Origin: a virus
Length of the DNA: 64,000 nt
Strand: one strand, 5' to 3'
IMG/VR virus record: IMGVR_UViG_3300025789_000031
Location: 21,756 to 85,755 of that record
In this document: positions 1 to 6,031 of the stretch, piece by piece
Layout: the number at the start of each line of letters is the position of its first letter
Numbering within the stretch: position 1 is the stretch's first letter
Translations under genes and position numbers: made by a program
Notes under the pieces: generated by a model
Told to the model about the DNA's origin: nothing
Database searches by the model: none
What the model saw: only the letters and a program-made list of their open reading frames with translations

Positions 1-2
1 TA

Positions 3-947
3 AATAGCCTACAGGCGCAACTTGGCGGTAATATAAAGAATGATTCGAATACAGCATTCTACCAAGTTCCTAATGTTAGCCCGCTACAATATTGGCTTAC
101 GTCATCGGATGCGCCAGAGACAATATTAGAAATAAACAAAAAGGCAGAAGAAGAGTCTCTTGCAGTTGAAATTGAATCCGATTCCACTGATGTGAGTGCC
201 GATGATGATGCTATTGGCTATACAGAGAAGGACATTCATCCATTCTTAGTATGGTATGCCGAAACATACATGAAAATTAAATGCAAAACTATAGATCATA
301 CAAAAAGCAAAAAGAACATAACTACGTCTGAATGGAAGCACCCTGATATAGTCGGGTGCTATTCTCCATTTAGCAAATATAAAACCGGAAAGGTTAAGCA
401 ATTTGGTCGCGTAAATAGCGCAGACATAATGCTACTTTGCTCATTTGAGCTGAAGACATATATAACAAAAAATGATATAGCCCAGTATTTTTTTCAAGCC
501 GTATCAAATTCTTCTTGGGCTAATGAAGGTTATCTTGTCGCTGCTGAAATAGATGAGGATGTTCGTGATGAATTGATCGTTTTGTCACGATCATTTGGTA
601 TCGGCATTATGCTAATTGATATGAAATCACCCGGAGACTCAGAAATTATTTCTCCAGCAAGGAGAAAATCAGAAATTGACTGGGATCGCCTTGATGAAAT
701 TTCCGCTATCAACGTGGATGTTGAGCGATTTGTTGAAGCCTGCCATGAAATAATGACGGTTGATGAGAGGCTTCTTAATGCTCAGTGGTATAGAGAGCAC
801 TTTGATGAAGTGAAGCCATCTTCCGAGGCGCTTGTGAAGGGGTGGGAAGATGCACATAATGAGCGCATAAAGAACGGAAAGGTGGTTGTTGGGCGCAAGT
901 CAAAGCGAACCAAGAAAGGTGCCAAAGATGATCCTGATCAAAGATAG
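3..947 (+). CDS. HrgA-like protein with PD-(D/E)xK-type core, 5' partial
   Basis: The frame is open from the left edge to TAG at 945-947, so the N-terminus lies outside the window and 314 residues are visible. The sequence resembles the HrgA/COG2958 family: HPDIVG near visible residue 113, FELK near 148, and a following block containing AVSNSSWANEGYLVAAEI. HPD plus ELK fits a degenerate PD-(D/E)xK nuclease core. Family members occur near restriction systems and in mobile DNA, but their function is unknown. The tail is Lys/Arg rich. It converges on the next minus-strand gene with a 10-bp overlap. An internal ATG at 192 is possible, but conservation appears to start upstream of it. Confidence 0.7.
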   Translation, partial: NSLQAQLGGNIKNDSNTAFYQVPNVSPLQYWLTSSDAPETILEINKKAEEESLAVEIESDSTDVSADDDAIGYTEKDIHPFLVWYAETYMKIKCKTIDHTKSKKNITTSEWKHPDIVGCYSPFSKYKTGKVKQFGRVNSADIMLLCSFELKTYITKNDIAQYFFQAVSNSSWANEGYLVAAEIDEDVRDELIVLSRSFGIGIMLIDMKSPGDSEIISPARRKSEIDWDRLDEISAINVDVERFVEACHEIMTVDERLLNAQWYREHFDEVKPSSEALVKGWEDAHNERIKNGKVVVGRKSKRTKKGAKDDPDQR

Positions 948-1285
948 CGCTTGTAGCGACCAGTCGTCCACAATTTCCTAATGGAAAAGCGCAGAGGTTC
1001 GTAATTTCCGTGATGATCAAACACCATCATATACGGGTTGAGGCTTATTTGCTTCAGTAGCGCCTCTATGTATTCCTCATCATTATCGCCAAGAACTATA
1101 TCATCATTTTGTAAAGCATCGTCTAATTGTTCAAATATTTTTTTTATTTCAGGATATTTACCGATAAGATCAGTTATACGCCAAGTGCCATCATCGTCGC
1201 CATCATCCCACCCATCATCTTCGGGCGGTTCCAAAAACTCATTAAGCCCTGATAATTTCCTAATTCTATTCAATTCATCTGACAT
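938..1285 (-). CDS. Small acidic protein with capsid-targeting-like N-terminus
   Basis: The product is 115 aa and acidic, with an Asp-rich run at residues 23-33. The N-terminus MSDELNRIRKLSGLNE ends in L-N-E, the L/I-x-E pattern cut by T4 prohead protease gp21, and similar leaders occur on proteins of marine T4-like phages. I infer that it may be packaged in the capsid. The start ATG is preceded by AAGGAG, which sits in a hairpin loop, and by a late promoter-like box. No enzymatic motif is visible. Confidence 0.7.
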   Translation of the reverse strand: MSDELNRIRKLSGLNEFLEPPEDDGWDDGDDDGTWRITDLIGKYPEIKKIFEQLDDALQNDDIVLGDNDEEYIEALLKQISLNPYMMVFDHHGNYEPLRFSIRKLWTTGRYKRYL

Positions 1286-1286
1286 G

Positions 1287-1315
1287 ATAAACGTATCTCC
1301 TTATGATACGTTTAT
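1287..1315 (-). promoter_or_regulatory. Hairpin presenting the Shine-Dalgarno sequence in its loop
   Basis: An 11-bp perfect inverted repeat (1287-1297 with 1305-1315) encloses a 7-nt loop. On the minus strand the loop and first stem base read ATAAGGAG, so the ribosome binding site of the gene starting at 1285 lies at the loop while the stem abuts its start codon. It probably tunes translation or protects the 5' end of the mRNA. There is no U-tract, so a terminator is unlikely. Confidence 0.55.
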
Positions 1316-1320
1316 TTATG
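1312..1320 (-). promoter_or_regulatory. Late promoter-like box
   Basis: The minus strand reads CATAAATAA, close to the T4 late promoter box TATAAATA, about 27 nt upstream of the gene starting at 1285 and overlapping the foot of the SD hairpin. Confidence 0.45.
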
Positions 1321-1324
1321 CTTA

Positions 1325-2290
1325 TCAGAACGAAAGCGCGTTTTTCAGAACCGCTTCGCCATTGACGCTTTGAGCGATGGCACGAACCCAGCCCATGTAG
1401 TTTGCAAGGTATTTGCTGGAAACACCGCGACAGCGGATGTTGATCAGAGCCTTCGCCTGCCCGTGATATGCGTTCACGCGACCAAGCCCGATAGCACCCT
1501 TGTTGATGGGCTTGTCACAGAAGCCCTTGCGAGGGGCAATGACGCGATGCTCTGCACCAGCCGCTACCGCGACATTGTGGTAGGCAGGAAGCCCGTCAGA
1601 GCAGAGCAGCGATCCCTCAGCAATGGTCCCCGCCAGTGCCGCTTCAATCTGACTCCGATTACGCAGGACCGATTGAACAATGGTGCCGGTGTTATCCAGA
1701 GCCGTCACAACCGGCACCTGTTCATTTGACAACCCGCGCTTACTGACGCCACCACGGACACGAGCCTTGCGACCAGCAATTGACCTCTTGCCCTTCTGGC
1801 TGTCACGGAAGAAGGTTTCGTCGGCTTCAATGATGCCAGAGAGGCTCGCGCCTGCATTGCCCGTCATTGCCGACAGGAAGCGATGACGCCAGCGGAATGC
1901 CGTTTGATGGGCGATCTTGATCTTCTTGGTGATCTTTGCAAGCGGAGCATGACCAGCCAGAAACTGGATATACGACATCCAATGCTCCGATTTACGGGCA
2001 CGAGCCATCGGAGTTTTAGTCAAGACATTGAATGACTTACGGCAATCCATGTTGCGGCAGCGGAAACGCTGGCGCTTGTTCTTGTCATAGCCATTCTTGA
2101 CGATATCATCAATGTTGCAATGCGGGCAATGGCGATCAGAAGCGGTCTTCTCGGTGCGCTTAGCTAGAAGAACCGAAACGGCATTGACGGACGAAGCCTT
2201 CTTGATGGCGGATTCCAACTCAAGGAGTTCTGCGCCATTAAGTTCGCAATCAATAAGTTTGATCAGTTCTTGAAGTGATACGGCTTTCAT
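1325..2290 (-). CDS. IS1595-family-like transposase
   Basis: The product is 321 aa. An N-terminal zinc ribbon (Cys 55, 58, 78, 83) is followed by a helix-turn-helix-like segment and an ISXO2/DDE-type domain with EADETFF near 155-161, SDGLPAY further on and a C-terminal GVSSKYLANYMGW block typical of IS1595 transposases. The third acidic residue is not obvious. The coding sequence is clearly more GC-rich than its AT-rich neighbours, which indicates recent transfer from a bacterial genome. I see no terminal inverted repeats or target duplication, so this may be a remnant or a domesticated copy. Confidence 0.88.
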   Translation of the reverse strand: MKAVSLQELIKLIDCELNGAELLELESAIKKASSVNAVSVLLAKRTEKTASDRHCPHCNIDDIVKNGYDKNKRQRFRCRNMDCRKSFNVLTKTPMARARKSEHWMSYIQFLAGHAPLAKITKKIKIAHQTAFRWRHRFLSAMTGNAGASLSGIIEADETFFRDSQKGKRSIAGRKARVRGGVSKRGLSNEQVPVVTALDNTGTIVQSVLRNRSQIEAALAGTIAEGSLLCSDGLPAYHNVAVAAGAEHRVIAPRKGFCDKPINKGAIGLGRVNAYHGQAKALINIRCRGVSSKYLANYMGWVRAIAQSVNGEAVLKNALSF

Positions 2291-2364
2291 GCCGTATTAT
2301 ATAGATCAATACTTCAGGTATTGCAAGTAGTATTTCAATTAAATGTGATTATTATGGAGGATGT

Positions 2365-2571
2365 ATGCCAATTCCTGTAGTATCAGATGCATTCATCATT
2401 GGTAATTTGGTAATGAAGGCGGAAAATGCCGTAAACAAAATGACTTATGAGTCAGTCATAATCGTAACGATATACGACATGGAAAAGCAATCCATTGTCA
2501 ATGTATATCAATTCCATGATCTGCAAGAATACGAAGAGTTTGTTGAAGGTATATTGCGGGGTCCAGAATGA
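2365..2571 (+). CDS. Small hypothetical protein (68 aa)
   Basis: A short plus-strand gene with a good ribosome site (ATGGAGGATGT ATG). It is predicted to be a compact alpha/beta protein with the C-terminal segment YEEFVEGILRGPE. No family is recognised. Its 3' part overlaps the convergent small gene ending at 2498. Confidence 0.55.
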   Translation: MPIPVVSDAFIIGNLVMKAENAVNKMTYESVIIVTIYDMEKQSIVNVYQFHDLQEYEEFVEGILRGPE

Positions 2572-2656
2572 ATATCCGCTTCCGTAGCCCACCAAGCGCT
2601 TCAATTTCATCCTCTGTCAGCGCGCGCCATTCTTCATTAAATTCATCAAGTGTCAT
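2498..2656 (-). CDS. Small hypothetical protein (52 aa), probable late gene
   Basis: The product is 52 aa starting MTLDEFNEEWRALTEDEIEA, with TAGGAGAC before ATG and a CATAAATAC box further upstream. The segment ALTEDEIEALG resembles a motif found near the C-termini of the genes ending at 9934, 10275 and 39578. The 3' end overlaps the facing gene by 74 bp, so one of the two termini may be fortuitous. Confidence 0.5.
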   Translation of the reverse strand: MTLDEFNEEWRALTEDEIEALGGLRKRIFILDPAIYLQQTLRILADHGIDIH

Positions 2657-2673
2657 CTTAGTCTCCTATCACG

Positions 2674-2680
2674 TATTTAT
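2674..2680 (-). promoter_or_regulatory. Late promoter-like box
   Basis: ATAAATA followed by CGTGA on the minus strand, 18 nt upstream of the start codon at 2656. The 240 bases between 2680 and 2925 hold no other recognisable feature. Confidence 0.45.
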
Positions 2681-2924
2681 GATGGGGGACTAAGATGCTG
2701 ATTTTTATGACTTACACACCTAAGTAGATTAGCGCGTAAAATTTTCTCCAGTAAACGAAATATTTCTATAGAATATTCCGCCAAGGAGAGACAAAAAATA
2801 CTTGACTTAAAAGCAAAAATCAGTAAGTATCTAGGATGCCGAGCTAGTTGGCGCGATGTTGTAGAATATTGAAAAAAAAATTAAATGACAGGATTTGGTT
2901 GAAAACTTTACACAAAGGTGATCT

Positions 2925-3137
2925 ATGACAGACAATAGACCAGTTAGAATCGGAGATACTGTTCGGTTGATTGCAGAGCGAAAGGCTTTTGCTGTTGGAA
3001 CTCTTTGCAAAGTTACTGGTATTGATGTACTCAGCAACAAAGTAACGATGACCAACAAAAAAGGTTATCCTTGCAATGTAAAGTTTGAGGATATTGAAAT
3101 TGTTAGTAGTCTAGAATGGCAACTTAAACTACTTTAA
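2925..3137 (+). CDS. Small KOW/SH3-like hypothetical protein
   Basis: The product is 70 aa. The pattern VRIGDTVRLIAERKAFAVGTLCKVTGID resembles a small SH3/KOW barrel, as in nucleic-acid or ribosome-associated proteins. The start has AAGGTGATCT ATG. It lies directly before the tRNA cluster on the same strand. The function is unknown. Confidence 0.6.
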   Translation: MTDNRPVRIGDTVRLIAERKAFAVGTLCKVTGIDVLSNKVTMTNKKGYPCNVKFEDIEIVSSLEWQLKLL

Positions 3138-3146
3138 ATTAGATTG

Positions 3147-3222
3147 GCCCTTATAGCTTAACTGGATAGAGCAAGACACTCCTAAGGTCGAGGCCCCTGT
3201 TCGAGTCGGGGTGAGGGCACCA
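3147..3222 (+). tRNA. tRNA-Arg (anticodon CCU)
   Basis: A 76-nt cloverleaf. The acceptor gccctta pairs with tgagggc, the D stem is gctt/gagc, the anticodon loop is ctCCTaa, and the T arm has a 5-bp stem with loop ttcgagt. CCA is encoded at 3220-3222. The anticodon stem has mismatches at both ends. It reads AGG, a rare Arg codon in many alphaproteobacteria. Confidence 0.85.
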
Positions 3223-3231
3223 AAATTTCGG

Positions 3232-3260
3232 TTGACATTGGTTTAAACTTGTAGTATAGA
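3232..3260 (+). promoter_or_regulatory. Sigma70-like promoter
   Basis: TTGACA at 3232-3237, a 17-nt spacer and TATAGA at 3255-3260. The predicted start near 3267 is 15 nt before the CAU tRNA-like gene. Confidence 0.7.
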
Positions 3261-3281
3261 ATAAAAATGGCAGTATAGCTC

Positions 3282-3357
3282 AGTTGGCTGGGGGTCAAGT
3301 GACCGGACTTCTCTCATAAGGAAGTTTAGATGGGGGCAGTACCCATACCAGCTACCA
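3282..3357 (+). tRNA. Non-canonical tRNA-like RNA, anticodon CAU
   Basis: Exactly 76 nt fit a tRNA layout. The acceptor agttggc pairs at 6 of 7 positions with accagct, and A73-CCA is encoded. The anticodon stem cttct/ggaag has loop ctCATaa. The variable region is 5 nt, and a T-position stem atggg/cccat has a 7-nt loop. The T loop reads ggcagta instead of TTCRANY and the D arm lacks the GG pair, so the normal elbow contacts are missing. The anticodon suggests elongator Met or Ile2. It could be a degenerate gene or a tRNA mimic. Confidence 0.5.
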
Positions 3358-3358
3358 G

Positions 3359-3490
3359 ATTTAAACAGTATGTTAGGCTAATCGCAACAAAAGACTGTGG
3401 GTTAAGCACTAAGTTCCCCGCCCATAGATTGAGAACCCATTCGGGAGAATCTGATTCTCATGATTAGAATTGGGGTGTGCTGTTTAATAA
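3359..3490 (+). other. Structured non-coding segment
   Basis: No ORF is credible here. Nested inverted repeats are visible: aaacag near 3363 can pair with ctgttt near 3480, tgtggg pairs with cccata, and gagaat pairs with attctc. The segment probably folds as part of the tRNA-cluster transcript. I cannot assign a family. Confidence 0.35.
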
Positions 3491-3495
3491 AGTGC

Positions 3496-3524
3496 TTGAC
3501 ATGCACTTTGATATAGAGTATAAG
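3496..3524 (+). promoter_or_regulatory. Sigma70-like promoter
   Basis: TTGACA at 3496-3501, a 17-nt spacer and TATAAG at 3519-3524, 21 nt before tRNA-Asp. Confidence 0.7.
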
Positions 3525-3544
3525 AAGATATACAAATAGTTTTC

Positions 3545-3619
3545 GGAGGTGTAGCTCAAAGGAAGAGCACTGGTCTGTCTAACCAGAGGTTGCGATGTCA
3601 GGATTCGTCATCTCCGCCA
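3545..3619 (+). tRNA. tRNA-Asp (anticodon GUC), unusual T arm
   Basis: The acceptor ggaggtg pairs with catctcc, G73 and CCA are encoded, the D stem is gctc/gagc, and the anticodon stem ctggt/accag has loop ctGTCta. The T arm reads gcgat-gtcagga-ttcgt, so four of five pairs form but the TTC consensus is absent. Confidence 0.75.
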
Positions 3620-3688
3620 TACTATTTCTGTGAGGATTTCTTTGATTTTCATGAGATTATTTATCACAATTTAAAATGAAAATAGTTC

Positions 3689-3717
3689 TTGACACCATGT
3701 TTGGTCTTTGATATAAG
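3689..3717 (+). promoter_or_regulatory. Sigma70-like promoter
   Basis: TTGACA at 3689-3694, a 17-nt spacer and TATAAG at 3712-3717. The flanks (AGTTC before and CTTTGA inside) match the promoter at 4079, which suggests duplication. Confidence 0.75.
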
Positions 3718-3743
3718 GGGACATAAGCAAAGAGGATAACAAA

Positions 3744-3950
3744 ATGTCTACTGAACTTAAAGGAACGAACTCACTCAATGGTGAAGTTCTGCTGAATCGC
3801 TACTTTGGTGGTTCAGAGAATGGAACTTGCATTCAGGTTACTCCAATGGGCGGAAATCCATATTTGTCTCTGAGCAAGACGCAAGCACTTGAATTGGCTG
3901 CTGCATTGATTGAATTTGTCAATGGAACTCGCGAAGAGAAGGGAGATTGA
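3744..3950 (+). CDS. Small hypothetical protein (68 aa)
   Basis: The product is 68 aa with the core NPYLSLSKTQALELAAALIEFVNG, a predicted strand-helix pair common in small phage early proteins. AGAGGATAACAAA precedes ATG. It is the first gene after the promoter at 3689 and is followed 3 nt later by a membrane microprotein, so the two are probably co-transcribed. The function is unknown. Confidence 0.65.
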   Translation: MSTELKGTNSLNGEVLLNRYFGGSENGTCIQVTPMGGNPYLSLSKTQALELAAALIEFVNGTREEKGD

Positions 3951-3953
3951 GAG

Positions 3954-4070
3954 ATGATTATTGGTATTAACTTTTCAACACTGATTGAAATCTTCTTTTG
4001 GGGATGGATCAGTGGCATTATCACTGTTGGTGCAGTGTGGTATCGCTTTCATAAAAAGAAGATTAAGTAA
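3954..4070 (+). CDS. Single-pass membrane microprotein (38 aa)
   Basis: The sequence has one hydrophobic helix (about residues 4-26, including IEIFFWGWISGIITVGAVW) followed by a basic tail RFHKKKIK, so an N-out/C-in topology is likely. The SD GGGAG lies inside the end of the preceding gene. It may be an accessory or superinfection-related membrane peptide, but there is no direct evidence. Confidence 0.55.
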   Translation: MIIGINFSTLIEIFFWGWISGIITVGAVWYRFHKKKIK

Positions 4071-4078
4071 AAAAGTTC

Positions 4079-4107
4079 TTGACAACGGTTACGAACTTTG
4101 ATATACT
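4079..4107 (+). promoter_or_regulatory. Sigma70-like promoter upstream of the structured RNA
   Basis: TTGACA at 4079-4084, a 17-nt spacer and TATACT at 4102-4107. The transcript would carry the 55-aa ORF at 4137 and continue into the long structured RNA. Confidence 0.75.
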
Positions 4108-4136
4108 GAGTTTATCAAGACAGGAGAAAGAGATTA

Positions 4137-4303
4137 TGAATAATATGTTCAATATGTTTCCAGCGAATCTTTCTAACAAGCAGATGCTTGAAGAACTGGC
4201 TAAGCGGACCGGTGGGATTCCTGACTTTGCGAAGGAAGCACTCAAGAAAGCAGGTGTTAACGCCAAAGACGTTGACGATGCTGATACTCTTGGTCGCAAG
4301 TAA
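4137..4303 (+). CDS. Small helical protein (55 aa) leading the structured RNA transcript
   Basis: The start is ATG at 4137, behind AGGAGAAAGAGATT. The product is amphipathic and Lys/Asp rich, with KQMLEELAKRTGG and PDFAKEALKKAGV, suggesting two short helices. It ends at TAA 4301-4303, five bases before the first helix of the RNA segment, so coding and structured RNA share one transcript. No family is recognised. Confidence 0.55.
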
Positions 4304-4307
4304 TAAC

Positions 4308-4884
4308 GGGCGAAAGACTGCCCCGGTATATGTTTAAAGGTGCTTAATGCCGCACTCGCAAGAGAATGTGGTTCAGGGATGCTCGCAAGGCAGACGAAGG
4401 ATAGATGGTCGAGTAGACATATGCGACGAGTCAACCGTGCACTCATCTGATAAGTATAAAAGAATTGGGGGCATAGCCTCATTATAGGGTAAGACCGAGC
4501 AATCGGTCCCAAAGCAAGGTTTCCTATAAACTTGCGCCAGTAAAATGGTCCATCTATGCAAGCACGAACTACCCGAAAGGGCTGTCTGTAGAATGGCAGT
4601 AGGTAGTAAGTCAGGTGTATCGTCCTGAAAGGGATAGTCTACAGAGCCACATCGGTGAGTAGGCAAGAGGGTTGGCGCTCTCGCGGTATACAGCCAAACT
4701 GACGAATACTGAAGGTTAACGTGTAGTTATTGAGTCTGACCCTGCAAGGAAAGGCAAGATAGCAATACAAGTGAGGAAGGGATAACCGGAATCGTGAAGT
4801 ATGATTGAGTATCCCGCAAGGAGAAAGATACTAGGTGTGTGGTATTCCGTATCTAACAAGGTATGGAGCAACTGGAGCAGCACA
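4308..4884 (+). ncRNA. Long structured non-coding RNA, copy 1
   Basis: About 577 nt with no credible ORF and many local helices. GNRA-capped stems include ctcGCAAgag inside ccgca/tgtgg (4340-4362), tgct/ggca hairpins around CGCAA, and cccGAAAggg. The helix actacc/ggtagt encloses two hairpins, a three-way junction. Its first 128 nt recur at 4973-5160. Size, tRNA adjacency, phage location and GNRA richness resemble the ornate large RNAs ROOL and GOLLD, but membership is inference and the borders are approximate. Confidence 0.55.
4310..4437 (+). repeat. RNA repeat module, copy 1
   Basis: Block A (4310-4391) matches 4973-5054 at 80 of 82 positions. Block B (4381-4437) is identical to 5104-5160. 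The 11-nt sequence gctcgcaaggc shared by both blocks is the junction. Confidence 0.9.
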
Positions 4885-4895
4885 TCTTCGTAGGT

Positions 4896-4966
4896 TCGCA
4901 AATAACTCAGCGGTAGAGTAATCCACTTCTAATGGATCGGCTTAGGTTCAAATCCTAATTTGATAA
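4896..4966 (+). tRNA. tRNA-Arg (anticodon UCU)
   Basis: The D stem is actc/gagt, the anticodon stem atcca/tggat has loop ctTCTaa, and the T arm ttagg/cctaa has the canonical loop ttcaaat. The acceptor tcgcaaa/tttgata has two adjacent mismatches and no CCA is encoded, so CCA must be added. It lies exactly between the two structured RNA copies, with only six bases between its 3' end and the repeat module. Confidence 0.7.
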
Positions 4967-4972
4967 ACAAAA

Positions 4973-5160
4973 GCGAAAGACTGCTCCGGTATATGTTTAA
5001 AGGTGCTTAATACCGCACTCGCAAGAGAATGTGGTTCAGGGATGCTCGCAAGGCGGAACTGATTGATCGGAAAGATAGCGTAGGTTCTTAGCGGAACCGA
5101 ACTGCTCGCAAGGCAGACGAAGGATAGATGGTCGAGTAGACATATGCGACGAGTCAACCG
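4973..5160 (+). repeat. RNA repeat module, copy 2 (with 60-nt insertion)
   Basis: Same blocks as 4310-4437, but blocks A and B are separated here by an extra segment bounded by two gctcgcaaggc repeats (5044-5054 and 5104-5114), consistent with slippage between 11-bp direct repeats. Confidence 0.9.
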
Positions 5161-5484
5161 CCAGACTCTAAAAATGGCAGCATTGAGTGATACTAGATGA
5201 CTGTAAAAGGCTCTAGTGGATAACGGTAGAACGCTCCTCGCAAGGGACGCGGTAATGACCAAAGGCACTCGTTCAATCCCGTAATCTCAGGGTTGGTATA
5301 ACTAGACTAAATAATATTAGACTATTTTGATGAATAATGATCTATTACGAACTAGACGTAAGGCGCTAGATGGTATGAAAATCAGGCCCAGAACTTGAAC
5401 GATCATTGTTCATCTAAATAGTTTAGCAGTCCCTTAGCGGGGGAGCCAGTTGGAGCGGATCATTCTTCGGTAACCAACAAACGG

Positions 5485-5521
5485 TCACATAGCCCAAGAG
5501 TAAGAGAATGTGAGGGGCTAT
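5485..5521 (+). other. H-type RNA pseudoknot
   Basis: Stem 1 is tcacat (5485-5490) with atgtga (5508-5513). Stem 2 is agccc (5491-5495), inside the stem 1 loop, with gggct (5515-5519). Perfect pairing in both stems and direct abutment allow coaxial stacking. It forms the 3' end of the second structured RNA. Confidence 0.6.
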
Positions 5522-5539
5522 ACTGTTAAAAAGTTTAAT

Positions 5540-5614
5540 GCGTCGGTGGCAGAGTATTCATGCACTTGCCTGCAAAGTAAGGGGACGTTGGTGAAAATCC
5601 AACTCGGCGCTCCA
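5540..5614 (+). tRNA. tRNA-Cys (anticodon GCA)
   Basis: The acceptor gcgtcgg pairs with tcggcgc, U73-CCA is encoded, the anticodon stem cttgc/gtaag has loop ctGCAaa, and the T arm gttgg/ccaac has loop tgaaaat. The D stem is short (gca/tgc). Confidence 0.88.
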
Positions 5615-5625
5615 AAGTTTAATAT

Positions 5626-5704
5626 CGTGGGGTAGAGGAGTCTGGTCGTCCTCGCTGGTCTCATAAGCCGGAAATCGTCGGTTCAAATCCGACCCCCGCA
5701 ACCA
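5626..5704 (+). tRNA. Initiator tRNA-fMet (anticodon CAU)
   Basis: 79 nt. The acceptor cgtgggg/ccccgca has the C1-A72 mismatch that marks bacterial initiators, the anticodon loop is ctCATaa, the T arm is gtcgg/ccgac with ttcaaat, and A73-CCA is encoded. A phage-borne initiator tRNA sits well with the phage-borne IF-1 at 25237. Confidence 0.9.
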
Positions 5705-5796
5705 GTTTCTTAGGTGGCTACTGACCTCCTACTGATGCTTCGGGTCAGAGGTGACTTGCACAACTCGCAAGTCTGATAAATGAGTAGCAAAATAGT

Positions 5797-5870
5797 GCGG
5801 GTATGGTATAGGGGTTGTGCCTCAGCCTTCCAAGCTGAAGAGACCGGTTCGAACCCGGTTACCCGCTCCA
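5797..5870 (+). tRNA. tRNA-Gly (anticodon UCC)
   Basis: The acceptor gcgggta pairs with tacccgc, U73-CCA is encoded, the anticodon stem tcagc/gctga has loop ctTCCaa, and the T loop is ttcgaac. The preceding stretch 5705-5796 holds two hairpins (ctgacc/ggtcag and acttgc/gcaagt) but no gene. Confidence 0.92.
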
Positions 5871-6031
5871 TCCCTTAAACAAATTCACATACTCAGCAAT
5901 GAGCGAAAAAATAGACGAAAAAATGTGGGCGTTATGTGAATTGTGCATTGTGAACTGCTGTCAAAGACGATAAATGATGGACCCAATCTATTGCAGGACA
6001 CATGCGTTTAAACTCTAAAATAGGAACTCTA

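Larger units (their letters stand above)
4971..5535 (+). ncRNA. Long structured non-coding RNA, copy 2
   Basis: About 565 nt without a credible ORF. It begins with the repeat module and then diverges fully from copy 1. It contains further CGCAA hairpins, a long-range aatgatc/gatcatt complementarity and an H-type pseudoknot at its 3' end. It is immediately followed by tRNA-Cys. The two copies are either paralogous RNAs with a common 5' domain or one RNA interrupted by tRNA-Arg. Borders are approximate. Confidence 0.55.

Noticed and set aside
1370-1886. Plus-strand ORFs inside the transposase
   Set aside because: Shadows in a GC-richer gene with few stop codons; no start signals.
1286-2360. 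Terminal inverted repeats of an insertion sequence
   Set aside because: The only strong inverted repeat on the left (1287-1315) pairs with itself and carries an SD; nothing matching is found at the right.
4063-4666. Minus-strand ORFs of 97-149 codons across the RNA region
   Set aside because: Low-complexity translations, no ribosome sites, and they run antisense to duplicated structured RNA; neither is conserved in the second module copy as protein.
4340-5235. ctcgcaag repeats as a CRISPR array
   Set aside because: Units are 8-11 nt, irregularly spaced and lie in hairpin loops as GNRA caps; no spacer-repeat periodicity and no cas genes.
4308-5535. Group I intron or tmRNA as explanation for the RNA region
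   Set aside because: No convincing P3/P7 core, no exon tRNA or gene being split in a splicing-compatible way, no tag-coding ORF or tmRNA ends; not excluded without a model search.
5899-5973. 24-codon ORF after tRNA-Gly(UCC) (MSEKIDEKMWALCELCIVNC...)
   Set aside because: No ribosome site and no duplicate or homologue known to me; left unannotated.
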